Below the pieces are notes generated by a model that saw nothing but the letters and a program-made list of their open reading frames with translations, was not told the DNA's origin and made no database searches. Of a DNA stretch of 64,000 nucleotides, positions 9,891 to 18,841 are shown piece after piece; within the stretch, counting starts at the first letter, position 1, and each line of letters opens with the position of its first letter. Position numbers and translations under genes: made by a program. The DNA comes from Motiliproteus sp. MSK22-1 (GTDB lineage Bacteria > Pseudomonadota > Gammaproteobacteria > Pseudomonadales > Balneatricaceae), in the NCBI RefSeq assembly GCF_001968815.1, contig NZ_MIEQ01000021.1, positions 1 to 64,000 on the forward strand, in the 5' to 3' direction.

Positions 9891-11348
9891 ATGACTGAAA
9901 AGTCTTCTCTGACAAAAGCAGAGCTGGTTACACTTCTTTCCACATTTATTGACCCTAATTTAATTATTGCAGATCAGGAAACTCAGAGACCCTATGAGTG
10001 CGATGGGCTGTCGATGTACTGCCAGATGCCACTGCTGGTCGTGCTTCCTGAAACCCTCGATCAGGTTCAGGGGCTGCTGAAAATCTGCCACCAGTATGGG
10101 ATACCCGTTGTTCCCAGGGGAGCTGGTACCGGCCTTTGTGCTGGGGCAATGCCTGACAAGAATGGTGTTGTATTATCTTTGGCCAAATTCAATCAGATTT
10201 TGGATATTGATCCTGTTGCGCGAATGGCGCGGGTTGAGCCAGGGGTTCGAAATCTTGCCATCAGTGAGGCTGCTGCTGAGTTCGGCCTCTATTACGGCCC
10301 TGATCCGTCATCTCAGATAGCCTGTACTCTTGGTGGAAACGTTGCCGAAAATTCCGGTGGTGTCCACTGCCTGAAATATGGTTTGACGGTACATAACATA
10401 CTGAAAATTAAAATGTTCACCGTCGAAGGGAAACTGATCAGTCTAGGATGCGAGGGACTGGACAGTGCAGGTATGGATCTGGTTGCATTGATAACCGGCT
10501 CCGAAGGCTTGTTGGGAGTGGTCACTGAAATAACCGTTAAGTTGTTACCGATACCAGAAAAGGCCCAAGTGGTGATGGCTGCCTTTGATAGTGTTCAGAA
10601 AGCTGGGGATGCTGTCGGACAGATTATTGCACAGGGAATCATTCCTGCCGGTTTGGAAATGATGGATGGTCATGCTATTCGTGCGGCTGAAGATTTTGCC
10701 AAAGCAGGCTATCCGTTGGACGCAGAAGCGCTGTTGCTTTGTGAAGTTGATGGTACGAAAGAAGAGGTGCACGAACATATTGAGCAGGTTGAACTGGCTT
10801 TTCAGCAGCTGGGGGCGTTTGAAGTCAGAGTCTCACAAAATGAAGCGGAACGCGCGTTGCTGTGGAAGGGGCGTAAATCAGCCTTCCCGGCCGTTGGCAG
10901 GATTTCTCCTGATTATTATTGCATGGACGGAACCATACCAAGAGGGCAGTTGGCGTATGTGTTGACCGAAATGCAAAAACTGTCTGAATACTATGGTCTG
11001 CGGGTCGCCAACGTTTTTCATGCCGGTGATGGAAACTTGCATCCGCTCATTCTATTTGATGCAAATATACCGGGAGAGTTTGAAAAGACAGAGGAGTTTG
11101 GTGCCCGAATATTAGAGCTCTGCGTTAAGGTGGGGGGCTGTATTACAGGAGAACATGGGGTAGGTGTAGAAAAAATAAGACAAATGCACAGCCAGTTTTC
11201 GGAACAGGAGTTGGCACAGTTTCATGCTATTAAGGACGCATTTGATTCCGCTGGAACATTGAACCCTGGTAAAGGAGTGCCGCTACTAAGACATTGCCAG
11301 GAGTACCGTACGCTGGAAAAGCCAGCTCCTTCAGGGGGGAACCATTGA
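9891..11348 (+). CDS. glcD: Glycolate oxidase FAD subunit GlcD
   Basis: 485 residues. Catalytic FAD subunit of the membrane-associated glycolate dehydrogenase that converts glycolate to glyoxylate. The PCMH-type FAD-binding fold is shown by VVPRGAGTGLCAGAMP and the NVAENSGGVHCLKYG segment; the C-terminal FAD-oxidase_C half includes FHAGDGNLHPL and GGCITGEHGVGVEK, characteristic of GlcD. It is followed after one base by glcE, and the three subunits form an operon. Glycolate is a major phytoplankton exudate, consistent with a marine lifestyle. Confidence 0.96.
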   Translation: MTEKSSLTKAELVTLLSTFIDPNLIIADQETQRPYECDGLSMYCQMPLLVVLPETLDQVQGLLKICHQYGIPVVPRGAGTGLCAGAMPDKNGVVLSLAKFNQILDIDPVARMARVEPGVRNLAISEAAAEFGLYYGPDPSSQIACTLGGNVAENSGGVHCLKYGLTVHNILKIKMFTVEGKLISLGCEGLDSAGMDLVALITGSEGLLGVVTEITVKLLPIPEKAQVVMAAFDSVQKAGDAVGQIIAQGIIPAGLEMMDGHAIRAAEDFAKAGYPLDAEALLLCEVDGTKEEVHEHIEQVELAFQQLGAFEVRVSQNEAERALLWKGRKSAFPAVGRISPDYYCMDGTIPRGQLAYVLTEMQKLSEYYGLRVANVFHAGDGNLHPLILFDANIPGEFEKTEEFGARILELCVKVGGCITGEHGVGVEKIRQMHSQFSEQELAQFHAIKDAFDSAGTLNPGKGVPLLRHCQEYRTLEKPAPSGGNH

Positions 11349-11349
11349 A

Positions 11350-12456
11350 ATGGCAGATATCAGCGAAGAATTGATCGAACAGGTCCATCATGCCCGTAAC
11401 GCAAAGAGCCCGTTGAATATTATTGGTGGTGGAAGCAAGAGGTTCTATGGCCGAGATATTCGTGGGGCAGCGTTATCGATGACCGAACACCGGGGGGTTG
11501 TCAGCTATCAACCGGTAGAGCTGGTGTTAACTGCCCGTGCCGGAACACCACTGGTTGAAATTGAGGCATTATTGAATGAGCACCAGCAGATGCTATCTTT
11601 TGAACCCCCATTGTTTGAGGGGCGGGCGACTTTGGGCGGAACTCTGGCCTGCAATTTTTCCGGACCGGTTCGTCCTTGGGGTGGTTCTGTTCGGGATCAG
11701 GTATTGGGTATCCGCTTGATCAACGGTAAAGCCGAGCATTTGCGCTTTGGTGGCCAGGTGATGAAAAATGTTGCTGGCTACGATGTCACAAGATTACAGG
11801 CTGGTGCGTTAGGGGCCTTTGGGATAATCACAGAAATCAGTTTAAAGGTTCTTCCACGGCCAGCAGCGACTGCTACTCTGGTACAGGAGGTAACAATGGC
11901 TCAGGCCATTAATCTTATGAACCAACGTAGTCGAGAGTCCCGGCCCCTGTCTGGTGCCTGTTGGACTGATGGCAAACTTTATCTGCGACTCTCAGGAACG
12001 GAACGTGCTGTAGAAGGTACTCTTAAACTCTGGTCAGGAGAAGAACTACACAACGCTGATCAGTTCTGGCAGAAACTCCGCGAACAGAAATTACCTTTTT
12101 TTAACAGCAAAAGCGAACTGAAGCGTTTAGATGAAAGTGCAGGGCGACTAAGTGCCGGAGAGCCTCTGTGGCGCTTCACTGTTAAGCCCAGCAGTTCGGA
12201 GATATTACCGGCAGGTGATTGGCTGATTGACTGGGGCGGAGCACAGCGCTGGCTGCGGGGCAATTACGATATGCAGGAACTGGAAATTTTAGCTGAAGCG
12301 GCGCAAGGGCAGGTAAGTTGCTATCGGGGTGGGAACCGTCAGATAGATACTTTTCATCGCCAGCCGGAGGTCTTGCAGTTAATCCAGAAGAGATTAAAAG
12401 CGGCTTTTGATCCTGAAGGTCTGTTTAATCCGGGTCGGCTTTATAGTTGGCTGTAA
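11350..12456 (+). CDS. glcE: Glycolate oxidase FAD-binding subunit GlcE
   Basis: 368 residues, close to the E. coli protein. A second PCMH-type FAD-binding subunit needed for activity. Seen: NIIGGGSKRFYG in the FAD-binding region, GRATLGGTLACNFSGP, and VMKNVAGYDVTRLQAGALGAFGIITE, the GlcE signature. The C-terminal half is shorter than in GlcD and ends FNPGRLY. It starts one base after glcD and ends 19 bases before the glcF start chosen here, so the operon is tight. Confidence 0.95.
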   Translation: MADISEELIEQVHHARNAKSPLNIIGGGSKRFYGRDIRGAALSMTEHRGVVSYQPVELVLTARAGTPLVEIEALLNEHQQMLSFEPPLFEGRATLGGTLACNFSGPVRPWGGSVRDQVLGIRLINGKAEHLRFGGQVMKNVAGYDVTRLQAGALGAFGIITEISLKVLPRPAATATLVQEVTMAQAINLMNQRSRESRPLSGACWTDGKLYLRLSGTERAVEGTLKLWSGEELHNADQFWQKLREQKLPFFNSKSELKRLDESAGRLSAGEPLWRFTVKPSSSEILPAGDWLIDWGGAQRWLRGNYDMQELEILAEAAQGQVSCYRGGNRQIDTFHRQPEVLQLIQKRLKAAFDPEGLFNPGRLYSWL

Positions 12457-12475
12457 AAAAGAGGCTTTGACTTTA

Positions 12476-13702
12476 ATGCAAACCCGCATTCACGCTGACT
12501 TGATTGATTCCCCCGGTATTTCCGAAGCAGATAGTATTCTGCGAAGCTGTGTACACTGTGGATTCTGTACTGCGACCTGCCCGACTTATCAGGAGCTTTC
12601 TGATGAACGGGATGGTCCCCGGGGACGAATTTATTTAATTAAGCAATTGTTGGAACAGGGAAAGGTAACAGATAAAACCCGCCGGCATCTGGATCGTTGC
12701 CTTAGCTGTAGAAGTTGTGAAACGACTTGCCCTTCCGGGGTTAAATATGGCCGGTTGCTGGATATTGGTCGGGAGTTGATTGAGAGCCAGCAGGTCAGGC
12801 CGCTAAAAGAACGTATATTGCGCTGGGGGCTGCGAAGGATACTGCCTTACCCTCAACGTTTTAGCACTTTGTTGCGGCTGGGGCAGCTTGGCAGACCTTT
12901 ACTGCCAGGATCTCTCAAAGCTAAGATTCCACCTGTCCGTCGTGCCAGCCCCTGGCCGTCAAACAGTCATACTCGGATTATGCTGGCTCTGGCTGGCTGC
13001 GCTCAGCCTGCGGCGGCACCTGATACGAATGCAGCCACGGCACGAGTGCTTGATCGTCTGGGGATCACTTTGGTTGAAGAGTCTTCGGCAGGCTGTTGTG
13101 GAGCGATTAATCAGCATTTATCAAAACCGAAAGAGGCTCAAGGCTTTATTCGTCGAAACATTGATGCCTGGTGGCCTGCGGTTGAAGGAGGTGCTGAAGC
13201 TATTGTTGTCACTGCATCAGGTTGCGGCTCTATGGTTAAGGAATATGGTCAGCTCCTCAAAGATGATCCCGAGTATCATCAGAAAGCGCGAAAGATCAGC
13301 GCTTTGACACGGGATATCAGTGAAGTTCTGGCAACAGAAGACTTATCAAAGTTGAGACTGGGCAATACTGATAAGGATAGAAAAATAAAGACAGCTTTTC
13401 ACTGCCCTTGCTCCTTGCAACATGGGCAACAGCTCTCTGGAAAAGTGGAGCAGGTACTCACGCAGGTGGGAATTGAATTAGTGGCAACTCTGGATAACCA
13501 TCTTTGCTGCGGATCTGCAGGTACCTATTCAATCTTACAACCTGAATTGAGTCAAAAACTGTTGAGTAAGAAGTTGAAAGCGTTAACTATTGAGGCCCCT
13601 GAGCAAATTGTTACTGCCAATATCGGATGCCAGTTGCATCTGGAAACCAAAGCAGAAGTGCCGGTTCGACATTGGATTGAAGTCTTAGATAAAGTGCTTT
13701 GA
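12476..13702 (+). CDS. glcF: Glycolate oxidase iron-sulfur subunit GlcF
   Basis: 408 residues from MQTRIHADL, the start that aligns with E. coli GlcF. The frame is open further upstream, but the extra 23 codons overlap glcE and do not look like GlcF. Two [4Fe-4S] motifs occur near the N-terminus: CVHCGFCTATCP and CLSCRSCETTCP. Two CCG-type domains follow, with AGCCGAINQH and HLCCGSAGTYS. This subunit passes electrons from GlcDE to the quinone pool. Confidence 0.95.
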   Translation: MQTRIHADLIDSPGISEADSILRSCVHCGFCTATCPTYQELSDERDGPRGRIYLIKQLLEQGKVTDKTRRHLDRCLSCRSCETTCPSGVKYGRLLDIGRELIESQQVRPLKERILRWGLRRILPYPQRFSTLLRLGQLGRPLLPGSLKAKIPPVRRASPWPSNSHTRIMLALAGCAQPAAAPDTNAATARVLDRLGITLVEESSAGCCGAINQHLSKPKEAQGFIRRNIDAWWPAVEGGAEAIVVTASGCGSMVKEYGQLLKDDPEYHQKARKISALTRDISEVLATEDLSKLRLGNTDKDRKIKTAFHCPCSLQHGQQLSGKVEQVLTQVGIELVATLDNHLCCGSAGTYSILQPELSQKLLSKKLKALTIEAPEQIVTANIGCQLHLETKAEVPVRHWIEVLDKVL

Positions 13703-13755
13703 TGGCAAAGCGCACACTGACTTTTTGATGGGTACCTGGAGCAAGTGAACTGATC

Positions 13756-14238
13756 ATGTATGACAGCATAAACAAAAAAATTATCGCTGCTTTGCAGGAA
13801 AATGCGCGTATTTCCTATGCGGAATTAGGAAAGCGAGTACACCTTTCTGCCCCAGCAGTTGCTGAGCGTGTACGGAAGCTGGAAAGTGCGGGGGTGATCA
13901 CAGGGTTCAGCGTTAATATCGATCTGGATAAGCTTGGTTATCCTATTGTTGCGTTAGTCCAGTGCAAGGTGTTTCGCACCAAAGAGCGGGAATTTAAGGA
14001 ACTGGTACTGAGTTTTGATGAGGTTGTTGAGTGTTTTAATGTGACCGGAGAACAGGCATTTTTAGTTAAGCTGGCGACCCGATCAATGTCGGAACTGGAT
14101 GCAATACTTGATTGTTTTTGTGATCTGAGTGATACCAACACCATGATGATTCTTTCCACTCCGGTTAAGCGTTCCGTGCCTGAGAATTTTTTCTCTCTGA
14201 ATGAGGGGGCTATCCTGAATATTGATTCCAATGGGTAG
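13756..14238 (+). CDS. Lrp/AsnC family transcriptional regulator
   Basis: 160 residues. The N-terminal winged helix-turn-helix (residues 5-55) contains NARISYAELGKRVHLSAPAV and RVRKLESAGVI, classic Lrp/AsnC features. The C-terminal RAM/AsnC effector domain spans about 65-145 (VTGEQAFLVKL). It lies 53 bases after glcF in the same direction and may be co-transcribed, which suggests a link to glcDEF, although the known glc regulator in E. coli is the GntR-type GlcC. The effector is unknown. Confidence 0.9.
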   Translation: MYDSINKKIIAALQENARISYAELGKRVHLSAPAVAERVRKLESAGVITGFSVNIDLDKLGYPIVALVQCKVFRTKEREFKELVLSFDEVVECFNVTGEQAFLVKLATRSMSELDAILDCFCDLSDTNTMMILSTPVKRSVPENFFSLNEGAILNIDSNG

Positions 14239-14401
14239 TTGTGCTGAGTAGTCGTAATGGATAGTTTTAGTGGGTGGTTGCATTCAGGGCTAGTTGTAAA
14301 GAGGCACCCGATAGTTGCTCAGAGGGGCCTCAGTCACTACATCATTTCTTAAACTGACCTCTGATACGCAGAACCCTTAGTACGCCAATAAAGACAATAG
14401 A

Positions 14402-15055
14402 CTACAAGTTGGTGAAAATATCTTCTTGCTTGTGTCTGGACTTCGGAAGAGGTGCATTGAAATCCTCTGGGGACCTTTTTCCAATAGCGACTAAAACGAC
14501 ACTGGTCAATCCTTTTTCTCTCAGACCAAGTTCCTGATCCAAAATAGTGGGATCAAAACCTTCCATTGGGCATGCATCTATTTCAAGAGTAGACGCTCCT
14601 AAAAGCAGTGTCCCCAAGGCTAAATAAACCTGCTTTTCCATCCAGTGCTGAGAGTCTTTCAAGTTAAATTTGTGCAGGTTTACAAACGTTGAGCGGCCCT
14701 TTCGCTGGGCTTCACGAAAGTCTCCATTTGCAAAACGACCATCAGAATCTTCCTGATCAAGGAGCTTTTCAAGATAGTCATCATCTATTGACGTTTTTGA
14801 ACAAAAGACGATCACATGAGATGAGTCTGTTAATTTGGGCTTGTTGTATTCGTATGCGCCCGATGCTGCTTTTGCAATCCGCTGTTTTCCACTCTCCGTG
14901 CCGGCAATAATAAAATGCCAAGGCTGGGAATTGACTGATGAAGGGCTGACTTGTAGTAAATTTTTAACTTTATTAATAATGCTGTCAGACAAAGAGGAAT
15001 CTGAGTCGAAAACTTTAGTTGTGTAGCGTTCTTTTGAGTACTTTTCAATATTCAT
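14402..15055 (-). CDS. nfsB: Oxygen-insensitive NAD(P)H nitroreductase / dihydropteridine reductase
   Basis: 217 residues, the same length as E. coli NfsB. FMN-dependent cytoplasmic reductase of nitroaromatics and quinones. Close similarity along the length: SPSSVNSQPWHFI (FMN contact), SSHVIVFCSKT, LLDQEDSDGRFA, MEKQVYLALG, IDACPMEGFDP, and the C-terminal EDFNAPLPKSR. It is transcribed alone; a long AT-rich region lies upstream. Confidence 0.93.
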   Translation of the reverse strand: MNIEKYSKERYTTKVFDSDSSLSDSIINKVKNLLQVSPSSVNSQPWHFIIAGTESGKQRIAKAASGAYEYNKPKLTDSSHVIVFCSKTSIDDDYLEKLLDQEDSDGRFANGDFREAQRKGRSTFVNLHKFNLKDSQHWMEKQVYLALGTLLLGASTLEIDACPMEGFDPTILDQELGLREKGLTSVVLVAIGKRSPEDFNAPLPKSRHKQEDIFTNL

Positions 15056-15759
15056 TCTTCTTTAACTCCGCTGTTTGATGTATATCTGAATTGGATTACA
15101 TAATCAGATTTGAATTTATAATATTTGTTTTTAAAAATAATAGTTATTAATTAAATTGTTTGGCATGGCGTGTTTCTATTAAAAAATGAGAATAAAATTG
15201 ATTCTATCGTTTGATTTGTTTTTTAAAAACAGTGATTTGATTTATACACTTTGAAAAAAAATTTGAAAATGTAGGTGCTGAGAGGTCTCGACGTTTTCAA
15301 AGGGATCCTGGTGTTCCATGGATCTCTTATGACTTAGCGCTTTTCCTAAATTTTTTATTCCTCAAAAAAATTTGAAAGTGTATGTGTTATTCGACTGTTT
15401 ATTTCCTTTTTTTCTGTAGTTAAATTAATTAGATGTCAGGAGCTGATAGAGAACGGTTAGGAGAATGATTTTTTATCCGTTTTTTTAATTATTTGGTTAA
15501 TGAATATTCTCATAAATAATTAGCTACAGTTTGAATACATAGATTTCAATAATCAGGCGCAATCCAATGAGTTGACGCAATAATGAAGGAGGCATTTATG
15601 CCTAGACTCCACTCAATTCTCATTGATATGACTGGCACAGAACGGCATGCCTGCCAGGATATGGCACCGTCCAGGATTGCAACAGCTTTTGGAGCCTTTA
15701 CAGCTTGTGGAACCTTTAATAGTGCTTTGGCTGATACCCGTCTTACAGGAAAAGAAACC
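15056..15759. other. AT-rich intergenic region with a 23-bp direct repeat
   Basis: About 500 bases of strongly AT-rich sequence between divergent nfsB and the MRJP-like gene, and a further stretch where that gene's frame stays open upstream of its chosen start. Two copies of an A7-TTTGAAA-type element, at 15255-15277 and 15364-15386, agree at 21 of 23 positions. No RNA gene or clear promoter recognised. The composition would suit a nucleoid-protein binding region. Confidence 0.5.
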
Positions 15760-16779
15760 ATGAAAAAGATCTTACTTGCACTGTCGATCTCGGCGTTAAC
15801 AGTAGCGTTACCGGCACAGGCTGAGGACACTGTGCCAGTAGCTCAGGTTATAGCCAACTTTGATGTTCGGCCGGGAAATCCTTCGATTACTCCGGATGGA
15901 CGTATTCTGATGACGGTACATCCGCTGGCACATCCTTCTATAAAAATGGTCGAGATCACTGCCACTGGCGAGCAGCGTGCTTTCCCCAATAAGGAAATTG
16001 CTGTCGGAGAAAACTCGGCTTTCAAAGCTCCGCTTTCTGTACGCACGGATGCTGATGGTGTCGCCTGGATTCTTGACTTGGGCGCGAAGCAGCTTTGGGG
16101 TTGGAACACACGAACGAATAAAGAGATCAAACGGATCGACATTCCTAAAGAAGTGCTGCGCCCTACAAGTTTTATTCAGGATTTTGCACTGGATCAGAAG
16201 CGCGGGCGGATCATTATCGCGGATATGACACAAGGGGATTTGAAAAGCGCACCGATTCCTGCATTTATCGTTGTTGATCTCGAAACCGGAGCTGCTCGAC
16301 GTGTTGCCGAGAGTAACGCGGCTCTGTTACCCGATCTTGAAGGTGGTTTTGCCGTTAACCCGATCACAATCGATCCGGATTTTGAGTGGGTTTATTTTGG
16401 AGCAATGCATGGTCACACCCTTTATCGGCTGCCTGCTTCAGCATTCGACTATAATGATGTTTCTGATCAGATCGAAGTATACGGACCGAAACCCTATTCG
16501 GATGGTATTACCGTTGATGGGTCAGGCAATGTCTATATCAATGATATCGAAGCCCATGTGATTGGCGTAACGACACCAGGTCGTTACAAGGTTGTCGCAG
16601 AACTGCCTGATGGACAGAGTTGGCCTGATGGTATCTCGTTTGGCGGTGACGGTTATGTTTATGCCACCGTGAATCAGCTGGAACGTTCAGCCGCCCTCAA
16701 CGGTGGAAAAGAAACGGGTACAGGTCATTTTCACCTTGTCCGTATACCGGCTCTGGCGGAGGGTAAGGTTGGACGCTAA
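15760..16779 (+). CDS. Secreted MRJP / L-dopachrome tautomerase-related beta-propeller
   Basis: 339 residues from MKKILLALSISALTVALPAQA, a textbook signal peptide cut after AQA, so periplasmic or secreted. The frame is open another 59 codons upstream, but the aggaaa ribosome site and the signal peptide favour this start. The body shows major-royal-jelly-protein features: VAWILDLGAKQLWGW, FIQDFALDQKRGRIIIADM, FEWVYFGAMHGHTLYRLPA, and SDGITVDGSGNVYIND (six-bladed propeller). Bacterial relatives are annotated as SMP-30-like lactonases or dopachrome-tautomerase-like, but the substrate is unknown. Confidence 0.85.
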   Translation: MKKILLALSISALTVALPAQAEDTVPVAQVIANFDVRPGNPSITPDGRILMTVHPLAHPSIKMVEITATGEQRAFPNKEIAVGENSAFKAPLSVRTDADGVAWILDLGAKQLWGWNTRTNKEIKRIDIPKEVLRPTSFIQDFALDQKRGRIIIADMTQGDLKSAPIPAFIVVDLETGAARRVAESNAALLPDLEGGFAVNPITIDPDFEWVYFGAMHGHTLYRLPASAFDYNDVSDQIEVYGPKPYSDGITVDGSGNVYINDIEAHVIGVTTPGRYKVVAELPDGQSWPDGISFGGDGYVYATVNQLERSAALNGGKETGTGHFHLVRIPALAEGKVGR

Positions 16780-16880
16780 CGCTTTGAATAAACGCAGAGC
16801 AGGCAAATAAAAAGCAGGGTAGTACACGCCGGGAAAGGATGCCCGTTATGCTTTCACGAGCAGTCCAGTTTTAGGTTTTT

Positions 16881-18077
16881 TTACCTGAGCCGTAATTTGA
16901 TCGACATGAAAAGTTTATTATCGTTGCGTGGGACTTCAGGGGTTTCCCCTCGATCTATTGCTTTCCAATAATCCCAGGGTAGGCTGCCGGTGCCGATCTC
17001 ATAATCGTAGCCATCCCATTCATCTTCACGAAAGGAATAGAAAGCCCAGTGGGTTTCATGCTCCTCCAGCACATCAATGAGATCGGTCAGATACTGCTGG
17101 CATCCATTGTTGCGGCGGTAGCAGCCAAATTCACCTGCCACAAGTCGGTTATTCGGGATCTCATTGGCCCTGGCCCAGTCGTAGAAGGGTTGTAAGTAAC
17201 TGCGAATAACCTCTTTATTCCAATCCTGTTTTGATCCGACAAAGGGGATACTGCCAGGGTAACTTAGCTCTTTATTCTTGTTGAAGTTTTCATGGGAGGT
17301 AAAGGCGTAGGGTTCGTACATGTGGAAGGTATAGAGTACCTTGTCATCTGCCAGAGCAGCGGGCCAGTAGCTGAATGCTGAAGGCTGAGCGTACCAGCCC
17401 GCATCTACCATGATCGGTGTTTCGCTATCAACTGAGCGAATTTCTGGAATGATCTGACTATAAAAGTCGTAAAGATCGGCAGCACTTCCCTTATGTTCTG
17501 CATACCATAGGTCAAAGCGCTCTGTGTTACCGGGCGCGCCATGCTCTTCTGCACCCGTATGCAGTTCAGGTGCAGGCTCGTTGAGAATATTATAGGCTGC
17601 AATCGCGGGATGGTCCTTGAGCGCTGCAGCAAGATCGTGCCAGTAGGTCATGGCTGCTTTCCAGTAGGTGCGATCTTTCCAGAGTCGACTGTCATATTTA
17701 AAACCATTGTTCTGGCTGTAGCGGGTACCCGGCAGAGACAGAGGCGCCACTACCACTTTCAATCCGTTTGAATGTGCCCAGTCCAGCGCGCGGATCAGCT
17801 CAGCCAGATCCTCATTGACTAAGCCCTGATAATTACTGGCGTTGGCCATAAGAAAATCTCGTTTTTTACCTTTCCATTTATCAAATGCCAGGCGTACCCA
17901 GGAGACACCCAGCTCACTGGCATCTTCAAACCACTCTTCGGTCTGAACCTTGTTGAATGCGTTGGCCCCTGTCCGTGTGTGATTCCAGAAGGCAATATCA
18001 TTTGCAAAAGTGACAGTGGCGCAGCTCGCTGCTATCAGCGCGGTAAAAAGCCGTGTTAGCTTTGGTCTGATTTTCAA
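16881..18077 (-). CDS. Secreted glycoside hydrolase family 5 (cellulase-like)
   Basis: 398 residues with a signal peptide of about 26 residues (ending TFA). Retaining endo-glycosidase fold: acid/base Glu167 in YNILNEPAP, nucleophile Glu316 in LVAGEFGCYRR, and FHMYEPYAF with the conserved His/Tyr. No carbohydrate-binding module or linker, so a single-domain enzyme. Likely substrates are beta-1,4-glucans or mannans; GH5 subfamily not assignable by eye. It is convergent with the MRJP-like gene and divergent from the YheO-type regulator. Confidence 0.88.
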   Translation of the reverse strand: MKIRPKLTRLFTALIAASCATVTFANDIAFWNHTRTGANAFNKVQTEEWFEDASELGVSWVRLAFDKWKGKKRDFLMANASNYQGLVNEDLAELIRALDWAHSNGLKVVVAPLSLPGTRYSQNNGFKYDSRLWKDRTYWKAAMTYWHDLAAALKDHPAIAAYNILNEPAPELHTGAEEHGAPGNTERFDLWYAEHKGSAADLYDFYSQIIPEIRSVDSETPIMVDAGWYAQPSAFSYWPAALADDKVLYTFHMYEPYAFTSHENFNKNKELSYPGSIPFVGSKQDWNKEVIRSYLQPFYDWARANEIPNNRLVAGEFGCYRRNNGCQQYLTDLIDVLEEHETHWAFYSFREDEWDGYDYEIGTGSLPWDYWKAIDRGETPEVPRNDNKLFMSIKLRLR

Positions 18078-18126
18078 GGCAGTTCTCTTATGTTGTTGAT
18101 TCTTTATTCTTGTAGTTATAATTATA

Positions 18127-18145
18127 TCTGGACAAAAAGTCCAGA
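18127..18145. promoter_or_regulatory. Candidate operator between GH5 and yheO-like genes
   Basis: TCTGGAC, five A, GTCCAGA: a perfect 7-bp inverted repeat with a 5-base A spacer, in the 123-base divergent promoter region. It could be the binding site of the adjacent regulator or of an unlinked repressor. Confidence 0.45.
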
Positions 18146-18200
18146 ATAAGACATAAAGTATTATGAATCTATTGAGAAAGTATTAGGGAGGTGGCGAGAA

Positions 18201-18839
18201 ATGTCAGACCTTGTTGGAAGATACAGCCCGATCTGTCAAGCCATTGCGCAATTGATACCAGGTCAGATTGAGGTAGTTCTGCATGACTTCAAGACAGAGA
18301 AAATGGTGTATGTCGAAAATCCTATTTCGATCCGAAAGGTCGGTGAAAGTTCGTTGGTAGACCTTGCTCAATTGGAGGCCGACGTGATGGATTCAAGTCT
18401 GATTGGTCCTTATCGACGAGTTAATTCCGATGGTTCTCGGTTGAAATCAATCAGCGTTGTACTTAGGGAGACGGATGGAACGCCGGAGGGGCTGCTGTGC
18501 ATAAACCTGCGGCTTGAACAGTTCGAAGCAGTCAAGCAATTGATGAGTCTGGTGGGGTATACGCAGAAGGAGACTGGAAAGGATGGCCTGTTCTCACAGG
18601 ACTGGCGTGAGACTGTGAATGAATGCGTTCGACAGGTTTTGGTTGAACGCGGTACCACACTTGTTGCAGCGAAGCGAGACGACCGACTGGCGATTACCGC
18701 GGCGCTTGATACGGCTGAGATTTTCCAGATCAGAGGATCGGCAGATTATGTCGCCCAGGTGATTGGCGTCTCTCGGGCAACGCTTTACGACATGCTCAAG
18801 GAAATCAAGAACTCTCAGAACCCAAAGGAACAAGTATAA
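18201..18839 (+). CDS. YheO-like PAS/helix-turn-helix transcriptional regulator
   Basis: 212 residues. The N-terminal YheO-type PAS domain (about 5-115) begins YSPICQAIAQLIPGQIEVVLHDF, the family signature. The C-terminal Fis-like helix-turn-helix (about 170-205) includes YVAQVIGVSRATLYDMLKEI. Related proteins such as DauR control D-amino-acid catabolism in pseudomonads. A strong gggaggtgg ribosome site precedes the ATG. The stop is 2 bases before the next gene, a PLP aminotransferase, so the regulator and enzyme form an operon and the enzyme's substrate may be the effector. Confidence 0.88.
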   Translation: MSDLVGRYSPICQAIAQLIPGQIEVVLHDFKTEKMVYVENPISIRKVGESSLVDLAQLEADVMDSSLIGPYRRVNSDGSRLKSISVVLRETDGTPEGLLCINLRLEQFEAVKQLMSLVGYTQKETGKDGLFSQDWRETVNECVRQVLVERGTTLVAAKRDDRLAITAALDTAEIFQIRGSADYVAQVIGVSRATLYDMLKEIKNSQNPKEQV

Positions 18840-18841
18840 TC

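Noticed and set aside
12407-12475. Longer start for glcF
   Set aside because: The extra 23 codons overlap the end of glcE and do not align with GlcF, whereas MQTR aligns with the E. coli start.
15583-15759. Longer start for the MRJP-like gene (59 extra codons)
   Set aside because: The downstream ATG has a ribosome site and begins a clear signal peptide; the extra part is not secretion-like and would bury the signal.
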